NCBI GenBank assembly: GCA_025266875.1
Contig: JALLLT010000172.1
Location: 1 to 11,977 of the forward strand
Length of the DNA stretch: 11,977 nucleotides
Reading direction: 5' to 3'
From: Fennellomyces sp. T-0311
Lineage: Eukaryota > Mucoromycota > Mucoromycetes > Mucorales > Lichtheimiaceae
In this document: in pieces, positions 5,356-11,977 of the stretch
Numbering within the stretch: the first letter of the stretch is position 1
Layout: each line of letters starts with the position of its first letter
Notes under the pieces: generated by a model
What the model saw: only the letters and a program-made list of their open reading frames with translations
Databases searched by the model: none
Told to the model about the DNA's origin: nothing
Made by a program: the position numbers and the translations under genes

Positions 5356-7275
5356 ATGTCACCTACTCCCGAGATTATCAAGAAGACCGAGCTTACCGGC
5401 AAGGACATCCAGGACCAAGGCCAACAGTCCGGAAAAGATATGACCCCCGAGGTAGCCGACCACATGGAACTGGATATGGAGAACTTGTCGATCCAAGATG
5501 CACCCTTTTACGCCAAGTCCTTGACTACGTTCCGAGGTCTTCAGGAGATCTTCGAAGAAGCCGATGCTGCTTACCAAGAGGCCGTCGCTGACAAGAAAGA
5601 CGCCGCCACCAAAGCCAAGCTCCTTCAAGAGGTAATGGCAGCCAAGAAGGACGTCACAGACTACAGAGAGGTCTGCCGTGAGAGGTTCCCTACCTGCAAT
5701 GAGTTTTTAACTCATCAAGAAATTGCAGCCAAGAATGCCGCCGCCGCCAAAGCTGAGTCGGATAGCTTCAGCCATTTTGTGCCGAAAGACTTGCCTGCTC
5801 TGCAGATCGTGGGTGCGGAGACGTGGCATCCCACCAAGGCCACCCACATTTCGACGGAGCGTTTTCTGAACAAGTTCGAGGCAGAAGTCCGTTCCGCCAA
5901 TTTCCAAGTGGAGAAGACCTGGGCAAGACTCCTTCCAAAGTGCTTGAACGACGTCCAGTCGATCTGGTTGGACGGCGAGCTCCAGAAGAATCCGGACATT
6001 ACCTGGGATGAACTTCGCTGCAAGATCATCGACCAATACGACACTCCGGAGCAGCAGCTGAAGACGATGGAGTCGGTACTCCACATGCGGCAGAGACGCA
6101 ACGAGAAGGTGGCCCATTACGTACGCAAGTTCCACCAGAGGTGTATCGAGTCCGGCCTTGACAAGTACCCGCGCGTCATGAACGTTGCCCTGTTGTCGTC
6201 GCTCGAGAACAAGAACGATGTGTACGCCCTGGCCTCGACCAAATTCGGCAATGATTTGTTGAAAGTGTCCTTGCAGGATATGGTGACGTATGTTGCGAGC
6301 TTGCAGCTCAACGCACCCGAAAGCAGCAAGCGACCAAGAGAGGAAGAGCCCAACCAGCCCGCCAGTCGTCGTCCTCGTGTGTTTGTGCCGGGCACGTCTG
6401 CCTCCATTCACAACCCGGCCAACCAGCAGCGCCGCGGTCAGTACGACCCAAATACGTGCAAGTATTGCCGTGGTCCGAGACAGCCAGGTCACCGTTGTGA
6501 CGTATATAAGATCGCAAAGGGCATTCCCCTGTCGCCTGTTGTAAGAAGCAACAATCAGAGAACGAGCCGTGCGGCTCATAGAGTCGTGGATTCGTCCACA
6601 GAAGATGCCTTGCCTTGTAAGTCACAGAAGAAAGAAGAGAAAAAAGATGAGATCACTGACCAAGAGGACGAAACTCTCACTTTTGTCACCATAGGAGGTC
6701 GCCGTTTGGTTGCTCTTGTGGACGGAGGCGCCACGTTTAGCGCAGTAGATTACAATTTTTGTAATAAAGAGAATATTCGTGTGCTGCCAACAGATGGTCA
6801 TATTTCACTTGCAAGTGCAGATAAGAAGAGTAAAAGAATTGGTATTACAGAGCCTTTAGAGATATGGCACAACAACAGAAGTGTGAAGTACCAATTTGAA
6901 GTCATGAGAATCACAAGAGGCCACCCAGCAAGCATTGGAAAAGATCTTTTCAACGATTTGGGCATTGGCTATACTGGACTTGCTTCAACCTGGAAAGACA
7001 GTTTGAAAGAAGAGAAGGAACCGGAGATAGATGATTCGGTCATTCCAAATGAGTCACCTGCTGGGACTGAGAAAGAGCAAGCCACATTTCACAGATTGAT
7101 CAAATCGAGCCTGGAGAAAAACGCGGTGGTAGACAAGACAAAACTTTGCCCATTGCCAGAAGCACTGGTTTCCATTCCAACACCAGAAGGCATTGTGTGC
7201 CATCGCAGACAGTACGACATTCCGCACAAAGCGAAACCTGCTGTACAAGAACAAATTCAGAAATGGCTCGACTGA
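5356..7275 (+). CDS. Gag-protease polyprotein, running into start of reverse transcriptase
   Basis: The frame has 639 codons from ATG 5356 (TACCATG), 32 nt after the LTR. Residues 60-135 are Ala/Glu/Lys-rich and probably coiled coil. About 150-320 is a capsid-like Gag domain rich in helix, Trp and Arg. Residues 322-345 are basic. Residues 368-381 are a zinc knuckle of unusual spacing, C-x2-C-x7-H-x-C. The retropepsin begins near 440, with active site Asp456 in DGGA (6721-6732) and the later conserved SIGKDL (526-531). Residues 617-639 look like the N-terminal edge of reverse transcriptase, so the TGA at 7273-7275 interrupts a domain rather than ending one. Gag, protease and pol in one frame is the Tf1-type plan. 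The product would assemble particles and mature itself. The break is either an indel or a sequence error. Confidence 0.92.
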   Translation: MSPTPEIIKKTELTGKDIQDQGQQSGKDMTPEVADHMELDMENLSIQDAPFYAKSLTTFRGLQEIFEEADAAYQEAVADKKDAATKAKLLQEVMAAKKDVTDYREVCRERFPTCNEFLTHQEIAAKNAAAAKAESDSFSHFVPKDLPALQIVGAETWHPTKATHISTERFLNKFEAEVRSANFQVEKTWARLLPKCLNDVQSIWLDGELQKNPDITWDELRCKIIDQYDTPEQQLKTMESVLHMRQRRNEKVAHYVRKFHQRCIESGLDKYPRVMNVALLSSLENKNDVYALASTKFGNDLLKVSLQDMVTYVASLQLNAPESSKRPREEEPNQPASRRPRVFVPGTSASIHNPANQQRRGQYDPNTCKYCRGPRQPGHRCDVYKIAKGIPLSPVVRSNNQRTSRAAHRVVDSSTEDALPCKSQKKEEKKDEITDQEDETLTFVTIGGRRLVALVDGGATFSAVDYNFCNKENIRVLPTDGHISLASADKKSKRIGITEPLEIWHNNRSVKYQFEVMRITRGHPASIGKDLFNDLGIGYTGLASTWKDSLKEEKEPEIDDSVIPNESPAGTEKEQATFHRLIKSSLEKNAVVDKTKLCPLPEALVSIPTPEGIVCHRRQYDIPHKAKPAVQEQIQKWLD

Positions 7276-8725
7276 CAGAACAATTGTAGAAATTCCTCCG
7301 GATGAAGACAACCGTTGGAACAATCCACTCACCGTTGCTAAGAAACGCGATGAAGATGGAAATTTTACCAAATTCAGAATTTGTCTTGACGTCAGAATGA
7401 TCAACCAGTATCAGAAGAACGACAAATACTGTAGTCCAACACTGCAGCAAGTCTTCGACAGATTGAACGGTTCAAGAGTCTTTACAAAGCTAGATTTAGC
7501 ACTCGCGTTCACCAGATTCCCGATTCGAAAAGAGCATAGACACAAACTTGCTTTCACAGGACCAGATTCAAAGAGATACATGCATCGTGGATCATGTTTT
7601 GGATTGAAGTTCCTGAGTGCACGGTTTCAGAGAACCATGGACAAGATACTGGGAGATTTACCATGGGTTACCATTTTCGTAGACGATATTTTGGTACACT
7701 CAAAGAGTATTGGAGAGCATGCCTACCACGTTTCGACTGTGATCGATCGTTTGACGGACGCGAATCTGATTTTACAGCCACAGAAGTGCTATTTTATGCA
7801 GCAGAGTGTATATCTATTGGGATTCAGGATCGATCAGAATGGTCATTCCTTAGACAGAAGACGCGTTGTCAATGCTCAGAGTTGGCCAGTACCACGCACC
7901 GCCAAAGAAGTGATGTCCTATTTAGGCTTCATCAATTATTTCCGCCAACATATCCCATATATTTCAGATATCACAAATCCATTAGATGAATTGAGATATT
8001 CAACTGACGTAGAGAGTCAATGGACACAGAAACATCAAGATGCTTTTGAGAGACTCAAGCATGCATTATTCCATGCACCCCTTTTGAGCTTCCCAGATAT
8101 GACCAAGAGATTCCATGTTGCTACGGATGCTTCCAATGTAGGCATTTCCGCTGTTTTGTACCAGAAGTACGATAACAAGAAGCACATCATATCATTCATG
8201 GCTAGAGCCTTGACCAAGTCAGAACGGTCATATATGGTCACCAAGAAAGAATTGTGTGCAGTGATTTTTGCATTCAAGAAGTTCCATACATACCTATGGG
8301 GTAATGAGTTCACGCTTTATACAGATCACAAAGCTCTCATTTACATACACAGACAAAAGCACTTGAATCATATGTTAACCAATTGGTACGACACATTATT
8401 TGATTATGATTTTGAGGTTATCCATATTCCCGGAAAACAGAATGGACTTCCTGACAGCTTATCACGACTGTTCCATGAAGATGTCGTTGCCTCTTCGGAG
8501 GGGGGAAGTGCTCTGACGGAGCATAAAGAAGAAGCTGAAACAGAAGAAGAAGAAGAAGAGTCCACAGATGGATACAGCAGAGCTGCCTCAATAGAAGCAA
8601 ACACAATTGAACCGCCGACTTTAGAGAGAAAAGAGTTGCTAGAGAAAGCACACTTATTTGGTCACTTTGGTGCAAATGCCATAGTGCAAGCCCTACACAA
8701 CAATGGGTTACATTGGCCAACATAA
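7193..8725 (+). CDS. Reverse transcriptase-RNase H and start of integrase (frame +1 to Gag-protease)
   Basis: The frame is open from 7193, but similarity to pol starts only about 7275, where it takes over from the Gag-protease frame. The start before that is a shadow. Reverse transcriptase motif A has LDL with Asp at 7493-7495; the catalytic box is FVDD (7676-7687), a normal variant of YxDD. RNase H shows ATDAS, KKEL and YTDH with its acidic residues, then the N-x3-D-SLSR type ending. A Glu-rich linker (GAA repeats near 8540-8563) leads to the integrase zinc domain, starting with H-x3-H (HLFGH). The frame closes at TAA 8723-8725 inside that domain, before the CxxC pair, so this end is also a break. 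Together these parts would copy RNA to DNA and remove the RNA strand. Confidence 0.9.
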   Translation: MCAIADSTTFRTKRNLLYKNKFRNGSTDRTIVEIPPDEDNRWNNPLTVAKKRDEDGNFTKFRICLDVRMINQYQKNDKYCSPTLQQVFDRLNGSRVFTKLDLALAFTRFPIRKEHRHKLAFTGPDSKRYMHRGSCFGLKFLSARFQRTMDKILGDLPWVTIFVDDILVHSKSIGEHAYHVSTVIDRLTDANLILQPQKCYFMQQSVYLLGFRIDQNGHSLDRRRVVNAQSWPVPRTAKEVMSYLGFINYFRQHIPYISDITNPLDELRYSTDVESQWTQKHQDAFERLKHALFHAPLLSFPDMTKRFHVATDASNVGISAVLYQKYDNKKHIISFMARALTKSERSYMVTKKELCAVIFAFKKFHTYLWGNEFTLYTDHKALIYIHRQKHLNHMLTNWYDTLFDYDFEVIHIPGKQNGLPDSLSRLFHEDVVASSEGGSALTEHKEEAETEEEEEESTDGYSRAASIEANTIEPPTLERKELLEKAHLFGHFGANAIVQALHNNGLHWPT

Positions 8726-8900
8726 AGAAGACGCGGTAGATTTGGTTATGTCCTGTCGAGAGTGCCAGAAGTTTAATATTGCGCAGAAAGGATATCATCC
8801 TTTAAGAACGATCACAGCAGATGGACCGTTTGATCATCTTGCTATTGATTTGGCGACGTTTGACAAGTCTATAACGGGTAACAGATACCTGATGGTTTAG
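8703..8900 (+). pseudogene. Integrase fragment: zinc CxxC and first catalytic Asp (third frame)
   Basis: The middle piece of integrase continues the previous frame after a net shift near 8712-8727. It holds CRECQ (the CxxC half of the HHCC zinc domain) and IDLATF, with the first catalytic Asp at 8847-8849. It ends at tandem TAG TAG (8898-8903). There the expected continuation is recovered by moving into the next frame at 8900, consistent with loss of one T from a T4 run. The ATG at 8703 is not a real start. Confidence 0.75.
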
Positions 8901-9973
8901 TAGATATTGCGACCAGATTTTGCATTCTGAGACCACTGCCGGATAAAACAGCAGACACTATAGTGAAGACACTGGTTCAGATTTTCTGCGATTTTGGATT
9001 ACCAAAAGTTCTCCAATCAGATAACGGCACTGAGTTCGTCAATGATCTGATGAAAAGATTTGCCAGACACTCCGGATTCGAACATAGACTAGTCGTTCCA
9101 TATCACCCGCGCGCAAATGGTACTGCAGAAAGATGGGTACAAAAGGCAACCATCGTCATCAAGAAGATGATCAGAGGAGCTACGTTAGACTGGGACAAAG
9201 TAGTACCCTCGGTACAACTAGCGATCAACGCAAATGTTTCCACACGTCATAACACTCCACCATTTTCATTAATGTTTGCAAGAAAGTTAAATGACTTTAA
9301 AGATTACAGAGAAGATCCAGACGTCGAACCAGTTAGCCAAGAAGAGTTACAGAAAAGAATAGATTATATGAAGCAGATTGTCTTCCCCGCAATCGGAGAA
9401 AGAACGAAAAACGTGAACAAGAAGCAAGAAGAAAGATTCAATAGAACACACAAGATTGTAGAATACAAACCAGGAGACTATGTCATGATTAGAGTGCCAG
9501 AGATGACCGGCAAGATGGATCCTCGCTATAAAGGACCATACAAAGTGATCAGCCGTACTAGAGGCGGATCATATTCCTTAGAAGATTATGAAGGAAAGCT
9601 TGCTGGAAGAAATTTTTCACCAGAACAGATGAAACCAGTCCAAAAGGTCGAAGGCGTGCCTGTAGATGAAATTTACGATGTAGAGAACATTGTAGATCAT
9701 AAAGAACATAATGGTAATTTTCTTTACCGTGTTAGATGGACAGGTTATGACGAAAGTGATGATACATGGGAGCCACCACAGAATTTCAGTGATCCTACTT
9801 TCGTTACCAAGTACTGGAAAAGAAGGGGTTTGAACTCCAGTGAAATACCTCAGAACAAGAACTCCACGCCCAAGAAGACTAAACCACAAACAAAGAGAAG
9901 ACGCGAACAAAAGAATCAAAGCGTTAAAAAACGAAAGTACAACTTTCGTAATACACCTATTGTCAAAGCTTAG
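8900..9973 (+). CDS. Integrase catalytic core, GPY motif and chromodomain
   Basis: The coding frame is open from 8900; the first ATG is 8963. The second catalytic Asp is in QSDNGTEF (9020-9022) and the Glu is at 9128-9130 in ANGTAER. Exactly 35 residues lie between them, the D-D-35-E spacing. KGPYKVI near 9530-9550 is the GPY/F-type DNA-binding motif. A chromodomain follows at about 9662-9829: YDVENIVDH, then YRVRWTGY, then DDTWEP, with the aromatic residues that normally cage methyl-lysine. A very basic tail of about 48 residues ends at TAG 9971-9973. The protein would insert the DNA copy; the chromodomain probably directs it to modified histones. As read, it is cut off from upstream pol by the stop at 8898. 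Confidence 0.9.
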   Translation, partial: VDIATRFCILRPLPDKTADTIVKTLVQIFCDFGLPKVLQSDNGTEFVNDLMKRFARHSGFEHRLVVPYHPRANGTAERWVQKATIVIKKMIRGATLDWDKVVPSVQLAINANVSTRHNTPPFSLMFARKLNDFKDYREDPDVEPVSQEELQKRIDYMKQIVFPAIGERTKNVNKKQEERFNRTHKIVEYKPGDYVMIRVPEMTGKMDPRYKGPYKVISRTRGGSYSLEDYEGKLAGRNFSPEQMKPVQKVEGVPVDEIYDVENIVDHKEHNGNFLYRVRWTGYDESDDTWEPPQNFSDPTFVTKYWKRRGLNSSEIPQNKNSTPKKTKPQTKRRREQKNQSVKKRKYNFRNTPIVKA

Positions 9974-10001
9974 ACGCTTTTCTAAAGGCAATAAAGAGCC
10001 T

Positions 10002-10013
10002 AGAGGGGGCAAA
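10002..10013 (+). promoter_or_regulatory. Polypurine tract for plus-strand priming
   Basis: AGAGGGGGCAAA lies directly against the 3' LTR start (TGTGG at 10014). It is the expected RNase H-resistant primer for plus-strand synthesis. A single C interrupts the purines. Confidence 0.8.
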
Positions 10014-10287
10014 TGTGGTGTCCAGGAGTTAAGACCGAGAAGGTGTTAAGGAGTTAAGCCCGGATAAGAATTCAAATACCGAGAATTGCACTCAGCTGAA
10101 TAAGCATTCAGAATCATGGATGGTACTACGTACCTGTACCACATAGTACAATAGCAGTAGAATAGTATATAAGCTTTATTGAATGGATAGTAGAACGAGA
10201 TCTGATCTTCAGAATAAATCCGTGTCTCAAAGGATTCCTATTTGTCTTTATATTCCTACTATCACCTACATTCAACCAGATAACACA
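10014..10287 (+). repeat. 3' LTR of inserted element (274 bp)
   Basis: It is an identical copy of 5050-5323. It ends ...ACA directly before the second AGCAT. Its promoter points into the downstream half of the host gag gene. The first ATG after it (10291, made by the target duplication plus G) is out of the host frame and closes after ten codons. Confidence 0.96.
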
Positions 10288-10292
10288 AGCAT
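10288..10292 (+). repeat. Target-site duplication AGCAT (right copy)
   Basis: It is an exact match to 5045-5049. The host gag codons resume in phase at 10293 after this copy. Confidence 0.95.
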
Positions 10293-11972
10293 GATGCTCT
10301 TACAACGCGCATTGCCCGATTGACTGCACAGGGCACACCAACTTCTCTTGAGGAACGTACCTTGGTTGACGAACTCGTAAAAGAGTGCGATGCCATGCGC
10401 GGTAGACTTCTCTCCGTATGCTTAGGCTACCATATGGATCACCCCGATGAGCCTGAGTTCTGGACTCCTGAGATAAAGAATGAAAGAGCTCAAAAGATGG
10501 CAAAACGGGAGGCCGTACAGGCTAAAGCTGAGGTTATGGCACCCGTTCCTAGTGGGTTGCCTAAGTTAATCTTGAATACGTTGCCCTCGTCGCGTAACAA
10601 CAGCAGGGACTCCAAGGAAAAAGGTTATCCTACCACCGTCCATTGGGCGAGAGTTTTTGAATCCTCTATCAAGGTTCATAACTTAGATGTAGAGAACCAT
10701 TGGAAGAGATTGCTTTACTTCGCACTCGACCATTCCCAGCGTGAACGGTTGTCAACTTTTTTGAAGGACACCTATCCTTCGTCCGAGCCAACTTGGGCGC
10801 AAGCCAAAGAAGGCATCGCGACCTTGTTCGACACCGTAGTGCAAAGACGTTACAACAATGAGCAGGTTCTTGAGTGCTATCAAAAGCATTCAGAAAGTCT
10901 CGCGGAGTACGTTGAGCGCTTCCTTGAACTTGTAGCAGCAAGTGAATATTCGCCTGCTAATCAAGTAGTGTTTGATACGTTCCTTGTTCATATGCAAGAG
11001 GATTCACGCCAGGAGGCCTATAAATGGCTTTCCAAGGAGTACAGCAACAACTGGCCCTCTGATATCAATGAGGTTGCCCCTCATATCATTGCGTTGAGTA
11101 CCCCCAGAGGCGAAAGACAGCACCACCATTCATTCCGTAAGTCGCACAACCACCGTCATCATCCGTATGATAGGGAAAGTCGCCACGATCCTTCACGTGT
11201 GCAGGAGCAGCACTCCGCTCCTGGGAACAGCGGCGGTGACACCAAGAAAGTCCGAGGCAACGGGCCAAAGTCCAACAAGGACAAGAAGCCTTGGCGCAGC
11301 TCTGCCAGCCGAGCGTACTTCAATCGCGCTGCCAAACAGGCAAAGAAAAATCGGGACCAGCAAAGGAAAGATGCTGAGAGAGGCGAACCATCCTCTTCAC
11401 CCTGTAAGTTTTCCCGAATGGCCGGTTTTAGGAACACTACCAAAATCGGACCTTCCGTCATTCACGATGATGAGACACTAATTCCGGTCATCATACAGAA
11501 TACCGAGGTCCACTGTCTACTAGATCCAGGGGCTAATTTTTCGTCGTTGTCGCCCGAGTTCTGCAAAGAACAAGGAATCATCATAAATAAACCATCTAAG
11601 GATGCTGAACCAATCTATCTTGCAGACGGAACTATCGCAGATTGCAGAGCTGGTTACACACAGGAATTATTAGTGGAATACCAACAGGAAGTTTTCGTCA
11701 ATTACAGCTTTGAGGTTATGCCCTTAGCTAGAGGTCATGCAGCTTCCATCGGCCATGATCTTATGAGAAAATTTGGTATTGGATTTACAAATCTTGCCAC
11801 TAGCTTTGACAAACCTGATCAGTTTGAAGCACCGGACCCAGAACACGCTTTGCCACAGCCAAATGCTTCACCTGCAGGCACACCTGCGGAGCACAAAGCT
11901 TTTATGGCGGCCATTCAACCATACTTGGATGAAAAAACGTGGCCATACCGCCTAATGCTTTTTGTACCTTAA
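10293..11972 (+). pseudogene. Host element Gag-protease, C-terminal part after insertion
   Basis: This frame is in phase with the host Gag part ending at 5049. Translation alone could begin only at TTG 10320 or ATG 10395. About 10620-10930 is a capsid-like Gag domain with a WARVFE...WKRLL pattern like that of the inserted element. Next come a His/Arg-rich stretch (about 11121-11170) and a long basic Ser/Lys region, but no CCHC knuckle. Retropepsin follows, with DPGA (11523-11534) and later SIGHDLM. The frame ends at TAA 11970-11972. From the A6 run at 11934-11939 the -1 frame reads a better match to the inserted element (NVAIPPNAFC). A 1-nt loss, a frameshift or a sequence error is likely there. 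It would form particles and mature Gag-Pol in an intact copy. Confidence 0.83.
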
Positions 11973-11977
11973 CCCGA

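Larger units (their letters stand above)
5050..10287 (+). mobile_element. Inserted Ty3/gypsy chromovirus (Tf1/sushi-like), complete, 5238 bp
   Basis: The order is LTR, T-run and self-complementary site, Gag, protease, reverse transcriptase, RNase H, integrase, chromodomain, polypurine tract, LTR. The LTRs are 274 bp each and identical on reading, which implies recent insertion. Pol comes after Gag and protease, with integrase last, as in Ty3/gypsy. The C-terminal chromodomain places it among chromoviruses, which usually target chromatin by reading histone marks. Three frame changes break pol (about 7275, 8712-8727 and 8898). It therefore either moved with proteins from other copies, or the indels are late mutations or sequence errors. 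Confidence 0.93.
4154..11977 (+). mobile_element. Host Ty3/gypsy-like element, interrupted, 3' end outside window
   Basis: The element starts with a 179-bp LTR (4154-4332). A T-run and putative priming site follow, then a 42-nt leader and a Gag reading frame from ATG 4375. It is split at 5049 by a second retrotransposon (5050-10287). It resumes at 10293 with Gag and retropepsin and should continue into pol beyond the window. An order of Gag then protease in one frame fits the Tf1/sushi-like layout of the inserted element. The insertion separates the first 225 codons, so this copy cannot make normal Gag. Confidence 0.78.

Noticed and set aside
5707..6579. 290-codon open frame on the minus strand
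   Set aside because: It lies wholly antisense to the Gag capsid and zinc-knuckle region and shows no recognisable motif; it is explained by codon bias of the plus-strand gene.
7268..7282. Programmed +1 frameshift between Gag-protease and pol
   Set aside because: The switch falls inside the N-terminal edge of the reverse transcriptase domain, not between domains. The related host element shows no shift at the same place, and two more shifts follow downstream.

Overview
The window looks like repeat-rich nuclear DNA of a eukaryote, most likely a fungus. The evidence is a eukaryotic-type tRNA-Gln gene, short GT-AG introns (46-70 nt) in a compact gene model, AATAAA signals, and Ty3/gypsy retrotransposons of the chromodomain (chromovirus, Tf1/sushi-like) kind. 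An early-diverging (Mucoromycota-type) fungus is my guess. It is an inference from style, not from a database match.

Layout. 1-805: the 3' part of an unrecognised spliced gene, followed by a poly(A) signal. 894-1003: five tandem units of exactly 22 bp, each a small hairpin. 1004-2410: no gene recognised, only LTR-like promoter/poly(A) signals on both strands. 2442-2513 (minus): tRNA-Gln(UUG). 2634-2735: a degenerate 5S rRNA-like stretch. 2745-3384: two interleaved long inverted repeats in the order A-B-A'-B'. 3524-3703 (minus): an isolated LTR. 4154 to the window end: a Ty3-like element ('host' element). It has a 179-bp 5' LTR, a poly-Gln Gag start, and a Gag-protease continuation after 10292. 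The 3' end of this element lies outside the window.

A second, complete Ty3/gypsy chromovirus (5050-10287, 5238 bp) is inserted inside the host element's gag gene. Its two 274-bp LTRs read as identical, start TG and end CA, and are flanked by a perfect 5-bp target duplication (AGCAT at 5045-5049 and 10288-10292). Skipping the insertion and one target-site copy puts the two halves of the host gag back in the same frame. The inserted element carries Gag with a zinc knuckle, retropepsin, reverse transcriptase, RNase H, integrase with D-D-35-E, a GPY-type motif, a C-terminal chromodomain and a polypurine tract. Its polyprotein changes frame three times (about 7275, 8712-8727 and 8898), so as read it is not an intact autonomous copy despite looking young.

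The most interesting signal is priming. Neither element has a tRNA-type primer site after its 5' LTR. Each instead has a T-run followed by 7-8 bases exactly complementary to a segment of its own LTR: TCAAAGGA/TCCTTTGA in the inserted element and TCACGAA/TTCGTGA in the host element. The paired sequences differ between the elements but change together. This is the pattern expected for Tf1-type self-primed reverse transcription.
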